DNA of 64,000 bases from G963676795 sp963677215 (GTDB lineage: Bacteria; Desulfobacterota; Desulfuromonadia; Desulfuromonadales; Geopsychrobacteraceae): positions 62,001-126,000 of the forward strand of contig OY781919.1 in NCBI GenBank assembly GCA_963677215.1, written 5' to 3'. Numbering within the stretch: the stretch's first letter is position 1; each line of letters opens with the position of its first letter. The notes under the pieces are model-generated. The model saw only the letters and a list, made by a program, of their open reading frames with translations, was not told the origin of the DNA and did not search any database. Below are positions 31,106 through 40,649 of this stretch, piece after piece. The position numbers and the translations under genes were made by a program.

Positions 31106-33766
31106 TTACCTGTTTTTCAAAACCGCGTGTGCAGCAGCCAGTCTGGCGATCGGCACCCGGTACGGAGAACAGGAGACATAGTCGAGCCCGGTGTCATGGC
31201 AGAAGATAACGCTGCTTGGTTCGCCACCATGCTCGCCACAGATCCCCAGCTTGATGTTCGGACGGGTACTGCGACCTTTTTCCACACCCATCTTGACCAG
31301 CTGTCCGACCCCCTCCTGATCAAGGGCGACGAACGGATCGGTATCCAGAACCCCACCCTCTACGTAATCAGGCAGGAAGTGACCTGCGTCATCACGCGAC
31401 AGACCGAAGGTCGTCTGAGTCAGATCGTTGGTACCAAAGGAGAAGAACTCCGCAGCTTCAGCGATCTTGTCAGCAGTCAGAGCAGCGCGTGGCAACTCGA
31501 TCATGGTTCCAATCAGGTATTCAACCTCAACACCGTAGAGAGCACAGACGGCATCGGCAACTCGTTCGGCATTGGCACGCAGGATCTTCAACTCGTTGAC
31601 ATGGCCGACCAGAGGAATCATGATCTCTGGAACGATCTGGAATCCTTCGTTCTTGATCAGCTCGCAGGCAGCTTCCATGATCGCCTTGACTTGCATGTCG
31701 TAGACTTCAGGATAGGTGATCGCCAGTCGGCAGCCACGGTGACCAAGCATCGGATTGAATTCGTGCAGGTGGGCAACGTGGTCCTTGATATCGGAAAAAC
31801 GCATGCCGACTGCCTGAGCCAGCTCAGCGACATCATCATCGGTCTGAGGCAGGAATTCGTGCAGTGGTGGATCGAGCAGACGGATGGTGACCGGCAGCCC
31901 CTTCATGGCGCGGAAGATCGCGGTAAAATCGCTCTTCTGCATCGGCAGGATCTTGTCGAGAGCACGCTTGCGACCATCGACACTGTCGGCGAGGATCATC
32001 TCACGAACCGCCTGAATCCGGTCACCCTCGAAGAACATGTGCTCGGTCCGACACAGGCCGATCCCTTCAGCACCGAAATCGCGTGCAACCTTAGCGTCAT
32101 GAGGAGTATCGGCATTGGTCCGGACTTTCAGACGACGGACCTTGTCGACCCAGCTCATCAGGGTGGCGAAATCGCCGCTGACTTCCGGCTGGATTTTTGG
32201 AACATCGCCAAGAATGACTTCGCCAAGTCCACCGTCCAGGGTAATCACATCGCCACGCTTGAGCACTATACCAGAAGCGGTTGTCAGCTGTTGCTTTTCG
32301 TAATCGATCTTGATTTCACCACAGCCGGAAACGCAGCATTTTCCCATACCACGGGCAACAACCGCAGCATGGGAGGTCATCCCGCCACGAGCAGTCAGGA
32401 TCCCCTGAGCTGCGTGCATCCCGTGAATATCTTCCGGGCTGGTTTCGATACGGACCAGAATAACCTTCTTTTTCAGACGGTTCATTTCTTCCGCTTCTTC
32501 GGCATTAAAGACGATTTTGCCGCTGGCAGCGCCCGGTGAAGCCGGCAGGCCTTTGGCAATAACGTTCTTGGCCGCCTTGGGGTCGAGAGATGGGTGGAGC
32601 AGCTGGTCCAACTGATCAGGCTCGACACGCAGAACGGCTTCTTCTTCGCTGATCAACCCCTCCTTGACCATTTCGACAGCAATCTTGATCGCCGCGTGAG
32701 CGGTACGCTTGCCGTTCCGGGTCTGCAGCATATAGAGCTTGTTCTTTTCGATGGTGAACTCAATATCCTGCATATCCTTGTAGTGCTTCTCAAGGGTGCT
32801 GCGGATGGCGTCAAGCTGCTTGTAGCTCTCAGGCATGACCTCTTCCATGGAAGGAAGATCCCCGTCTTTATGCTTGGCTTTGTTGATCGGCTGCGGAGTG
32901 CGGATACCGGCAACCACGTCTTCGCCCTGCGCATTGACCAGGTATTCACCATAGAAGTAGTTCTCACCGGTTGCCGGATCGCGGGTAAAGGCAACGCCTG
33001 TGGCACAGTCATCACCCATATTACCGAAGACCATGGCCTGAACGTTGACTGCAGTCCCCCAGTGAGCAGGAATGTCATTCAGCTTGCGGTAAACAACAGC
33101 GCGTGGATTCATCCAGGAACCAAAAACAGCGCCGATGGCGCCCCACAGCTGCTCCTGCGGATCCTCCGGGAAGTCTTCATTCAGGGTCTCCTTGTAGCTC
33201 ACCTTGAACTCGGCAACCAGTTCCTGAAGATCGTCTGCGGTCAGCTGGGTATCCTGCTCGACACCACGGCTCTCCTTCTTCTTCTCGAGCAGGTGCTCAA
33301 GAACTTCACCGTTCATCCCTTTGACGACGTTGGAATACATCTGGATGAAGCGACGATAGGAGTCATAGGCGAAACGCGCATCCTGGCTTTGCTTGATGAC
33401 ACCCTGGATCGTGGTATCGTTCAGCCCCAGGTTGAGAACGGTATCCATCATCCCGGGCATCGAGGCCGGAGCACCGGAACGTACGGAAACCAACAGCGGG
33501 TTGTTGGCATCACCAAACCCTTTTCCCATACGCTTTTCCAGAAGTTTCAGCGCTTCCTCAACCTCTTTGGCCAGCGACGCTGGGTAATTACGATCGTTAT
33601 CGTAAAAGGCCTTACAGACCTCTGTTGTCAAGGTGAACCCCGGAGGGACCGGAAGCCCGATCGAGGTCATCTCTGCCAGGTTGGCTCCTTTGCCGCCGAG
33701 TAGCTCTTTCATTGAGCCGTCGCCGTCAGCCTTCCCTTCGCCAAACGAATAAACATACTTAGACAT
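31106..33766 (-). CDS. ppdK: Pyruvate, phosphate dikinase
   Basis: 886 residues from ATG 33764-33766 with SD GAGGAGGAACGC. It interconverts pyruvate + ATP + Pi and PEP + AMP + PPi. The N-terminal ATP-grasp has GGKGANLAEMTSIGLPVPPG and SVRSGAPASMPGMMDTVLNL. The swivelling phosphohistidine domain has GGMTSHAAVVARGMGKCCV (His near 455). The C-terminal barrel has GLCRTEHMF and LGICGEHGGEPSS, with the catalytic cysteine. Length matches bacterial PpdK. Last gene of mgtE-recO-glyQ-glyS-ppdK, 42 bases after glyS. Confidence 0.97.
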   Translation of the reverse strand: MSKYVYSFGEGKADGDGSMKELLGGKGANLAEMTSIGLPVPPGFTLTTEVCKAFYDNDRNYPASLAKEVEEALKLLEKRMGKGFGDANNPLLVSVRSGAPASMPGMMDTVLNLGLNDTTIQGVIKQSQDARFAYDSYRRFIQMYSNVVKGMNGEVLEHLLEKKKESRGVEQDTQLTADDLQELVAEFKVSYKETLNEDFPEDPQEQLWGAIGAVFGSWMNPRAVVYRKLNDIPAHWGTAVNVQAMVFGNMGDDCATGVAFTRDPATGENYFYGEYLVNAQGEDVVAGIRTPQPINKAKHKDGDLPSMEEVMPESYKQLDAIRSTLEKHYKDMQDIEFTIEKNKLYMLQTRNGKRTAHAAIKIAVEMVKEGLISEEEAVLRVEPDQLDQLLHPSLDPKAAKNVIAKGLPASPGAASGKIVFNAEEAEEMNRLKKKVILVRIETSPEDIHGMHAAQGILTARGGMTSHAAVVARGMGKCCVSGCGEIKIDYEKQQLTTASGIVLKRGDVITLDGGLGEVILGDVPKIQPEVSGDFATLMSWVDKVRRLKVRTNADTPHDAKVARDFGAEGIGLCRTEHMFFEGDRIQAVREMILADSVDGRKRALDKILPMQKSDFTAIFRAMKGLPVTIRLLDPPLHEFLPQTDDDVAELAQAVGMRFSDIKDHVAHLHEFNPMLGHRGCRLAITYPEVYDMQVKAIMEAACELIKNEGFQIVPEIMIPLVGHVNELKILRANAERVADAVCALYGVEVEYLIGTMIELPRAALTADKIAEAAEFFSFGTNDLTQTTFGLSRDDAGHFLPDYVEGGVLDTDPFVALDQEGVGQLVKMGVEKGRSTRPNIKLGICGEHGGEPSSVIFCHDTGLDYVSCSPYRVPIARLAAAHAVLKNR

Positions 33767-33808
33767 GCGTTCCTCCTCGCAATTAGTCAAACTATCTCTA
33801 AAGCTTTT

Positions 33809-35872
33809 TCAAGCGATTCGATTAAAATCTGCAACGCCCTTGAACAGCGTTGAAATACGGGTCAACAAGGCCAGACGATTGGTCTTGACCCGCTCATCCT
33901 CAGCCATGACCATGACCCCATCAAAAAAGGCATCCACAGCTTCCCGCAGGCCAGCGATAGCCTCCAGAGCCGCCGGATAATTACGTGCCTCAACCAACTC
34001 AGCGACCTGGGTTTCAACTTCGCAGAAGGCAGAATAGAGGGACTTTTCGCAATCCGCCTCAAACAGCTGTTCATCGACCGACTGGTCGACGCCTCCTTTG
34101 ATAATATTGCCGACACGTTTAAAGGCCACGGCCAGCGAATCAAAATCTTCGCGACCTTTCAGTTCGGTCAAAGCCCTGACTCGCTCTACGGCATCGACAG
34201 GCTCGGAGAAGTTCGCGGTCAGGACGGCATCAACGACGTCGGCCGCAAAGTTCTGCGAGGTCAGCATATTGACCAGGCGCAGGCGAATGAATTCGACAAC
34301 GTCAGTGACAATCTCCTCGGCCGGACGCAGTCGCTTGGCGTCGAGCAGCTCGACACTCCGGGCAACCAGCTGCGGAATCGACAGAGCATAGCCACGATCG
34401 AGAATGATCGACAGAATGCCGATCGCGTTACGCCGCAAAGCATATGGATCTGCAGTGCCGGTTGGAATCAAGCCGACACTGAAACAACCGCAGATGGTAT
34501 CTATCTTGTCAGCCAGAGAGACAAAGGAACCGATATGGTCGCTCGGCAGATCACCTCCGGCCTGGGTAGGCAGATAGTGCTCACAGATCGCTGTCGCAAC
34601 GCGCGGATTCTCTCCTTCAAGCAATGCGTATTCACGCCCCATGACCCCTTGCAGCTCAGGAAACTCATAAACCATTCCGGTCTCCAGGTCGCACTTGGCC
34701 AGAGTTGCCGCCCTGCGGGTCAGCTCCAGATCGTTCGGTGAGAAACGCTCTGCCAATTCTCCGGCAATGAGGGTGAAGCGTTCGACCTTCTCATAACTGG
34801 TGCCAAGTTTGGCCTGGTAGACAACCTTTTTAAGCGGTTCGAGTCGTGCCTCAAGCTTGACCTTCTGATCTTCATGCCAGAAGAACATGGCGTCAGACAG
34901 ACGGGCCTTGAGCACCCGCTCATTACCGGCAACGACAACCTGCGGATCCTTGGCGTGGGTATTGGCGATAGTGATAAAATGTGGCATCAGCTTCCCCCGC
35001 TCGTCGAGCAGGGTAAAATAACGCTGATGTTCCCGCATGCTGGTAATCAGCAGCTCCGGTGGCAGCTGGAGGAATTTCTGATCGATGGTGCCTGCCAGGG
35101 CCTGCGGCGATTCAACCAGATAGATAACCTCGTCCATCAGTTCCTGATCAGGATTGATCGTACCACCAAGTTGCTTGGCCAAAGCAGCGAGCTGCTCTTC
35201 GATAAGCCGCTTACGCTTGTCGACCTGAGGGATGACATGCTGTTTTTCAGCCTTGACCAGGTAATCGGCACTATCAGAGACGACAAACTCATCCGGCGCC
35301 ATAAAACGATGGCCACGAGAACTGTTCCCGCTTTGCAGGTTACCAAAAGAAAAAGGTACGACCTCGCCATCATAAAGAGCGACTATCCAGTGCATCGGTC
35401 GGGCGAAACGCACGTCCAGGTCCTTCCAGCGCATTGACTTCTTGAAGCTGATCCTGCTCACCAGCTGTTCGAGAATAGCAGGCAGCTCAGCTTTGGTCTC
35501 GCCACCTTCGATCACCTTGGAAACGAAGAGATAATCACCTTTCTCCGTCGTGATGGTTGTCAATTCAGAGACATCGACACCGTTGGTCTTGGCAAAACCG
35601 AGTGCAGCCTTGGTCGGATTTCCCTCAGCATCGTAGGCAATACGCGCTGGCGGCCCGGTGACTTCCAACTCCTGACGCTGCTGAACAGGAGCTACCTCCT
35701 GAACAGCAATAGCCAGACGCCGTGGTGTCGCAAAGGTCAGGACCTGACCATAGCCGATACGGGCATCATCCAACGCCTGACAGAGCATTTGCTCCATATC
35801 CTTGAGTGCCTTAGGGATAAAGCCGGCAGGGATCTCTTCCGTCCCCAGTTCCAAAAACAGTTCAGCAGCCAT
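33809..35872 (-). CDS. glyS: Glycyl-tRNA synthetase beta subunit
   Basis: 687 residues, SD GGAGTTGTAG. N-terminal ELFLELGTEEIPAGFIPKAL is diagnostic, followed by the central HD-like/catalytic-support region (HRFMAPDEFVVSD, SMREHQRYFTLLDERG, DKIDTICGCFSVGLIPTG) and a C-terminal anticodon-binding domain (VDAFFDGVMVMAEDERVKTN). It is the tRNA-binding half of the alpha2-beta2 bacterial GlyRS. It follows glyQ by 40 bases. Confidence 0.97.
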   Translation of the reverse strand: MAAELFLELGTEEIPAGFIPKALKDMEQMLCQALDDARIGYGQVLTFATPRRLAIAVQEVAPVQQRQELEVTGPPARIAYDAEGNPTKAALGFAKTNGVDVSELTTITTEKGDYLFVSKVIEGGETKAELPAILEQLVSRISFKKSMRWKDLDVRFARPMHWIVALYDGEVVPFSFGNLQSGNSSRGHRFMAPDEFVVSDSADYLVKAEKQHVIPQVDKRKRLIEEQLAALAKQLGGTINPDQELMDEVIYLVESPQALAGTIDQKFLQLPPELLITSMREHQRYFTLLDERGKLMPHFITIANTHAKDPQVVVAGNERVLKARLSDAMFFWHEDQKVKLEARLEPLKKVVYQAKLGTSYEKVERFTLIAGELAERFSPNDLELTRRAATLAKCDLETGMVYEFPELQGVMGREYALLEGENPRVATAICEHYLPTQAGGDLPSDHIGSFVSLADKIDTICGCFSVGLIPTGTADPYALRRNAIGILSIILDRGYALSIPQLVARSVELLDAKRLRPAEEIVTDVVEFIRLRLVNMLTSQNFAADVVDAVLTANFSEPVDAVERVRALTELKGREDFDSLAVAFKRVGNIIKGGVDQSVDEQLFEADCEKSLYSAFCEVETQVAELVEARNYPAALEAIAGLREAVDAFFDGVMVMAEDERVKTNRLALLTRISTLFKGVADFNRIA

Positions 35873-35912
35873 CTACAACTCCAATCAGTCACCAACCAGG
35901 CGTTTCGATCGA

Positions 35913-36782
35913 TTATTTTTTCAACAGGGGATAACCCAGCTTTTCACGCTGAGCCACATATCCGGCAGCACAGAGCTTGGACATGTTGCGGACGCGTCCA
36001 ATGTAACTGGCACGTTCCGTAACTGAAATCGCACTACGGGCATCCAGCAGGTTGAACGCATGTGAACATTTCAGAACGAAATCGTAGGCAGGGTAAACCA
36101 GCTCTTTCTCGGCAAGACGTATGCATTCCTTCTCGTACATCTCAAAGAGCTGAAAGAGCATCGCCGTGTCAGCTTCTTCGAAGTTGTAGTGCGAGAACTC
36201 AACCTCGGTCTGATGGTGAACATCACCATACTTGACACCGTCGGTCCATTCCAGATCGTAGACGTTATCGACCCCCTGCAGGTACATGGCGATCCGCTCG
36301 ACACCGTAGGTGATCTCACCCGGGATCGGTTTCAGGTCGATCCCGCCACACTGCTGAAAGTAGGTAAACTGAGTGATCTCCATACCATCGAGCCAGACCT
36401 CCCAGCCCAACCCCCAGGCGCCGAGCGTTGGCGATTCCCAGTCATCTTCAACAAAGCGGATGTCATGGGCCTGCGGATCGATACCGAAACTTCGCAGGGA
36501 ATCCAGGTAAAGCTCCTGAATATTTTCCGGAGAAGGCTTGAGAATGACCTGAAACTGGTAATAGTGCTGAAGCCGGTTCGGATTCTCACCATAGCGGCCA
36601 TCGGTCGGACGACGTGACGGCTCGACATATGCGACCTTCCAAGGCTCCGGGCCAAGGGCACGCAGAAAGGTCGCAGGATTGAAGGTTCCCGCGCCCTTTT
36701 CGATATCGTAAGGCTGCTGAATAATACAGCCCTGCTGAGCCCAGTAATTTTGCAACGATAAAATCAGGTTCTGAAAAGTCAC
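35913..36782 (-). CDS. glyQ: Glycyl-tRNA synthetase alpha subunit
   Basis: 289 residues from GTG 36780-36782, selected because TCTGGAGGACCT precedes it and MTFQNLILSLQNYW is the usual GlyQ start; the frame reaches 36866 but would include the promoter. It is the class II catalytic subunit: QQPYDIEKGAGTFNPATFLR, AYVEPSRRPTDGRYGENPNR and MEITQFTYFQQCGGIDLKPI are visible. It forms the adenylate and charges tRNA-Gly with GlyS. Confidence 0.97.
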   Translation of the reverse strand: MTFQNLILSLQNYWAQQGCIIQQPYDIEKGAGTFNPATFLRALGPEPWKVAYVEPSRRPTDGRYGENPNRLQHYYQFQVILKPSPENIQELYLDSLRSFGIDPQAHDIRFVEDDWESPTLGAWGLGWEVWLDGMEITQFTYFQQCGGIDLKPIPGEITYGVERIAMYLQGVDNVYDLEWTDGVKYGDVHHQTEVEFSHYNFEEADTAMLFQLFEMYEKECIRLAEKELVYPAYDFVLKCSHAFNLLDARSAISVTERASYIGRVRNMSKLCAAGYVAQREKLGYPLLKK

Positions 36783-36837
36783 AGGTCCTCCAGAAAACTT
36801 TATACAAACGGGTTCAATCGACTTTTTAAGAGTAGCG

Positions 36838-36866
36838 AGTTTAGCCGCAGCTATTGATGATGTCAA
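36838..36866 (-). promoter_or_regulatory. Promoter of glyQ-glyS-ppdK
   Basis: Minus-strand TTGACA (36861-36866), a 17-base spacer, and TAAACT (36838-36843), between recO and glyQ. Transcription would start about 50 bases before the glyQ GTG, giving these genes a promoter apart from mgtE-recO. Confidence 0.6.
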
Positions 36867-36872
36867 GCAATG

Positions 36873-37619
36873 TCAAACCCCTATTTGCTGCATAAATTTG
36901 AGAGATTTGGGTTCACGAGAAAGATGTTGACGCAAAATCTGCGAGAGGAGTGCTCTGCCCTCATTCAAGGTTTGCTCACCGAAGCGAAATCCGTCAAACT
37001 GAGAAAATGGAACCCTCAGGATTCGAGACAGTGAACCGAGCGTCCCAAGCCCCACCTCTAGCCCCGAGCTCCCTGAACATGCTGTACAGAGACTGCCTCC
37101 GCGCAGGCTGTCGAAGCGAACCGGCTCATGGGTCAGAATCAGATTGCAACTGCTGCAATGCAACAGGTGCGGAAGATACCCGAGCAGACCAATCAAACGC
37201 AGTTCTATTAAGACCCGTGCCACTTCGGCGTCACCTTGCGCAGCCAGATAGTCAAGAAACGCAGCCAACAGGATAAATACCTCCTCATGGGCATCCCCTT
37301 CGACCAGCAACAACTCGATTAACTCAACGCCATAACTCGCACAAGCGAGCGTCTTCAACTTGGCATGCAATCCGGACCGGGTCACAACCAGGTCGGCATC
37401 CAGAAGAGTCAACAAACTCCCACGTCCGGATCGATATTGAAAAACAGACTGTGAGAAAGGCTGCAGAGAAGAGGAAAAACGCTTCTGACTTTTTTTTGCC
37501 GACCGGGCAAAGCATTTCATCAGCCCCTGATGACGGGAAAGCAGACTAACGATCAGGTCAGCCTCTCCGTAGGCCATATGCCTGAGTACGATAGCTTCAC
37601 ATTGCTGCTCTCGTGCCAT
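36873..37619 (-). CDS. recO: DNA repair protein RecO
   Basis: 248 residues. The N-terminal OB-fold has AIVLRHMAYGEADLIVSLLS and GLMKCFARSAKKSQKRF. The helical C-terminal domain carries a zinc finger with CSSC (HCSSCNLIL) and CTAC (SLCTACSG). RecO anneals complementary strands and loads RecA with RecR in the RecF pathway. It is 14 bases after mgtE. Confidence 0.93.
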   Translation of the reverse strand: MAREQQCEAIVLRHMAYGEADLIVSLLSRHQGLMKCFARSAKKSQKRFSSSLQPFSQSVFQYRSGRGSLLTLLDADLVVTRSGLHAKLKTLACASYGVELIELLLVEGDAHEEVFILLAAFLDYLAAQGDAEVARVLIELRLIGLLGYLPHLLHCSSCNLILTHEPVRFDSLRGGSLCTACSGSSGLEVGLGTLGSLSRILRVPFSQFDGFRFGEQTLNEGRALLSQILRQHLSREPKSLKFMQQIGV

Positions 37620-37633
37620 CGTAATCGAAATCC

Positions 37634-38992
37634 TTAAGCCAGATAATTCAGAAATGCCGTTGCCATCCCAAAATAGATCAGGATGCCAGTAATATCATTG
37701 ACCGTCTGGACAAAAGGGCTGGAGGCAATGGCCGGATCAATACCGATCTTTTTGAAAAAAGCGGTAACCAGCACGCCCATGCTCGCAGCAACCGTGATTG
37801 CCGCGACCATTGCCAGGCCGACGACCAGTCCCAGATAAAGATTCTGGTGCCAGACCATTGCAACAATGGCAATCACCACGCCACAGGTTACCCCCATCAC
37901 CAGTCCAACACGCAGCTCCTTCATAAAGACCTGCCTGAGCATGGCAAAATCGATCCGCCCCGTAGCAAAACCACGCACGATGATCGTCGATGTCTGACCA
38001 CCAACATTTCCACCCATACCGGTAATTACTGGAATGAACGAAATCAGCATAATGGCATGCTCGAGGGTCGACTTAAAGAACCACATCAGGGTTCCGGTCA
38101 CTACGCCGCCGATCAGGGTGGTCAGCAGCCAAGGCAAACGCAGCCGAGCGATCTTGAAGGCTTTATTACCCAACAGGAGCTCTTCCTCGCTGGTACCGGC
38201 CATACGCAGAATATCTTCAGTTGCTTCATCACGCATAACGTCGATGACGTCGTCAACAGTGATCAGGCCCATCAACTTGCCATGGTCCTCCACAACCGGA
38301 ATAGCCAGGATATTGTATTTGGCAACCAGTTCAGCGACCTCTTCCTGGTCCATATCGGTGCGGACACGCAGCACGTTGGTCTGCATGATGTCGCACAGAC
38401 GAGTCATAGGCGGAACAGTCAAGAGCTGACGCAGGGAAAGAACGCCGACCAGGTGATTATGCTCATCAGTGACATAGACATAAAATACCATCTCATACTC
38501 TTCAGAGTCCTGAAGAGCGGTGATTGCTTCCTTGACGGTCAGATCCTGGTCAAGCGAGAAGACTTCGGTCGACATGATACCACCAGCAGTATCCTCGTCA
38601 TAACCGAGCAGGCGCTCAACATCTTCGGAATGATCGTCTTTGAGCTGGCAGAGAATCTCTTCGGCAAGCTCTTCGGGCAAACTTCTGATAAAGACAGCAC
38701 TGTCGTCATCTGCCATCTCCTGAACGAGTGAGACCAAGTATTTCTTGTCAAGCAGTTGAGCCAGCTGAGACCAGCTATCAGAATCAAGCTCAACCAGAAC
38801 ATCGGCGGCCCTGGAGACACTGGAAATAAGACAGAGGAGGGTTTTCTGTTCCTCAAGGGTAAAGTAACGGAATAGATGAGCGATATCGGCCGGGTGAATC
38901 TTGTTCAGCGCTTTTCTAAGATTGGGTGTTGCGCCGCGGCGAAGCAACTTACTTACTGTTGTTTGCAGCAACTGCATCTTCTCTTCATGCAT
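37634..38992 (-). CDS. mgtE: Magnesium transporter MgtE
   Basis: 452 residues from ATG 38990-38992 (AGGGG six bases upstream); a TTG two codons earlier is the alternative. The N-terminal helical Mg-sensing domain (about 30-130) is followed by two CBS domains (about 135-260, e.g. GIMSTEVFSLDQDLTVKEAI, VGVLSLRQLL, GLITVDDVIDVM), then five membrane helices with the pore signature PVITGMGGNVGGQTSTIIVRG. It is a Mg2+-gated inner-membrane channel. Upstream is a small stem-loop at 39012-39035; I see no M-box riboswitch. Confidence 0.96.
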   Translation of the reverse strand: MHEEKMQLLQTTVSKLLRRGATPNLRKALNKIHPADIAHLFRYFTLEEQKTLLCLISSVSRAADVLVELDSDSWSQLAQLLDKKYLVSLVQEMADDDSAVFIRSLPEELAEEILCQLKDDHSEDVERLLGYDEDTAGGIMSTEVFSLDQDLTVKEAITALQDSEEYEMVFYVYVTDEHNHLVGVLSLRQLLTVPPMTRLCDIMQTNVLRVRTDMDQEEVAELVAKYNILAIPVVEDHGKLMGLITVDDVIDVMRDEATEDILRMAGTSEEELLLGNKAFKIARLRLPWLLTTLIGGVVTGTLMWFFKSTLEHAIMLISFIPVITGMGGNVGGQTSTIIVRGFATGRIDFAMLRQVFMKELRVGLVMGVTCGVVIAIVAMVWHQNLYLGLVVGLAMVAAITVAASMGVLVTAFFKKIGIDPAIASSPFVQTVNDITGILIYFGMATAFLNYLA

Positions 38993-39011
38993 ATCCAACC
39001 CCTAACGCTAA

Positions 39012-39035
39012 ATCGACACATCTACAGGTGTCGAT
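39012..39035 (-). other. Small stem-loop upstream of mgtE
   Basis: ATCGACAC (39012-39019) and GTGTCGAT (39028-39035) with an 8-base loop, 20 bases before the mgtE start, between it and the rplQ terminator. It may affect mgtE translation. Confidence 0.4.
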
Positions 39036-39054
39036 CTTATTGCAGCTTAGACAA

Positions 39055-39085
39055 TAAAAAAGGGCAAAGAAGAATCTTTGCCCTT
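39055..39085 (-). terminator. Terminator of the ribosomal super-operon after rplQ
   Basis: AAGGGCAAAGA (39060-39070) pairs with TCTTTGCCCTT (39075-39085), loop of four. On the minus strand a T-run follows (39055-39060). Located 44 bases past the rplQ stop. Confidence 0.9.
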
Positions 39086-39128
39086 AATACTACACTGAGG
39101 TCAACCTAAATCAGGCAGACTCTTCATC

Positions 39129-39566
39129 TTACTCCGCGATGGCCTGCTCTGCTTCGACGACAGGAGCAGCTTCAGCGGCCTGAGAAGGAACGGTCTTCTT
39201 AGCAACAAAGCCTTCTTCAACAAGCTCAATGATCGCCATCGGTGCATTATCACCCTGACGATTTGCCAGGCGGATAATTCTGGTGTAACCACCAGGACGC
39301 TCGGAGTAACGTGGAGCGATGGTATCGAACAGTTTAGCAACAACCTTCTGATCGCGAACAGTTTTCAGAGCTGTACGACGAGCATGAAGGTCACCACGCT
39401 TACCAAGAGTAATCATACGCTCAGCAACTTTACGCAGTTCCTTAGCACGAGTTACCGTGGTGGTGATCTTTTCACTGTTCAAGAATGACGTCACCATATT
39501 GTCCATCATATGCTGACGATGGTCTGGCTTACGCCCAAGACGTCTTCCTGATTTATTATGACGCAT
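39129..39566 (-). CDS. rplQ: 50S ribosomal protein L17
   Basis: 145 residues. The conserved core starts MRHNKSGRRLGRKPDHRQHM and contains ITTTVTRAKELRKVAERMI and YTRIIRLANRQGDNAPMAII. About 25 residues of Ala/Glu-rich tail follow the core, an extension not needed for the fold. Last gene of the alpha operon, 34 bases after rpoA. Confidence 0.97.
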   Translation of the reverse strand: MRHNKSGRRLGRKPDHRQHMMDNMVTSFLNSEKITTTVTRAKELRKVAERMITLGKRGDLHARRTALKTVRDQKVVAKLFDTIAPRYSERPGGYTRIIRLANRQGDNAPMAIIELVEEGFVAKKTVPSQAAEAAPVVEAEQAIAE

Positions 39567-39600
39567 CTGTATATCCTTTCTTTATTCCGAACCAAGCGGA

Positions 39601-40611
39601 TTATTCTTCTTCGTGACCTTTTTGCATCAACTTCATATAGTCAGGGTCTGGAAAGGTTTCCAGTTTCATACCCAAACTCAAACCCATTTCAGCCAGGATA
39701 TCCTTGATCTCATTCAGAGATTTACGACCGAAATTCTGGGTTTTCAACATTTCTGCTTCGGATCTCTGAACCAGCTCACCAATCAGGTTGATCTGTGCAT
39801 TCTTCAGGCAGTTCGCACTCCTGACAGACAGCTCAAGTTCCTCAACTGAACGATACAGGTTTTCGTTGATACGAGTCTTCTCACTTGGCTCTTCAACCTC
39901 AACCGGCTCTTCATCTTCATCAAAATTGATGAAAATCTGCAATTGCTCCTTAAGAATCTTTGATGCAAATGCAACAGAATCTTCCGGCTTGACACTTCCA
40001 TCGGTATAAACTTCAAGTGTCAGCTTGTCGTAGTCAGTAATCTGACCAACACGCGCGTTCGAAACGTTGAAGTTGACCTTGGAAATCGGCGAAAAGATCG
40101 AGTCGATCGGAATTGTACCAACAGGTGCATTTTCGTCACGATTTTTGTCAGCAGCCACATAACCCTTACCCATGGCAACGGTCATATCGATTTCAAGATC
40201 GGTTTCAGCTCCACAGGTCGCAATAGGATGATCCGGATTCAGGATCTCAACATTGCTGTCAGTGATGATGTCACCAGCCTTGACAACCCCCGCACCTTTT
40301 TGAACGATACGGATATTGCGAGGATCATGGCCATGAAGACGCACCTTGACACCCTTAAGGTTCAAGATAATATCGGTGACGTCCTCAGTGACGCCGACGA
40401 TTGTCGAAAACTCGTGCTGTACGTTCTTAATCCGGACCGATGTAATAGCGGCGCCCTGCAGTGAAGAGAGCAGGATGCGGCGCAAAGAGTTACCCAGAGT
40501 CGTGCCAAACCCACGTTCGAAAGGCTCAGCGACGAACTTACCGTAAGTTTCGGTCAGCTCTGCGGCTTCCAGACGCTTTGGTTTGATCAGTTCTCTCCAG
40601 TTTTTGTACAT
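39601..40611 (-). CDS. rpoA: DNA-directed RNA polymerase alpha subunit
   Basis: 336 residues. The N-terminal assembly domain has FVAEPFERGFGTTLGNSLRR and ILLSSLQGAAITSVRI. An acidic linker (FDEDEEPVEVEEPSEKT, near residue 235) leads to the C-terminal domain that binds UP elements and activators (ELELSVRSANCLKNAQINLI, KTQNFGRKSLNEIKDILAEM). Full length. It is placed between rpsD and rplQ as in the classical alpha operon. Confidence 0.98.
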   Translation of the reverse strand: MYKNWRELIKPKRLEAAELTETYGKFVAEPFERGFGTTLGNSLRRILLSSLQGAAITSVRIKNVQHEFSTIVGVTEDVTDIILNLKGVKVRLHGHDPRNIRIVQKGAGVVKAGDIITDSNVEILNPDHPIATCGAETDLEIDMTVAMGKGYVAADKNRDENAPVGTIPIDSIFSPISKVNFNVSNARVGQITDYDKLTLEVYTDGSVKPEDSVAFASKILKEQLQIFINFDEDEEPVEVEEPSEKTRINENLYRSVEELELSVRSANCLKNAQINLIGELVQRSEAEMLKTQNFGRKSLNEIKDILAEMGLSLGMKLETFPDPDYMKLMQKGHEEE

Positions 40612-40649
40612 ATTCGGGTCTCCCTCTTAAGAGTCGCTTCCGAGGTTAA

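Noticed and set aside
31049..32539. 496-codon plus-strand frame opposite ppdK
   Set aside because: It begins inside the bidirectional terminator and mirrors PpdK codons.
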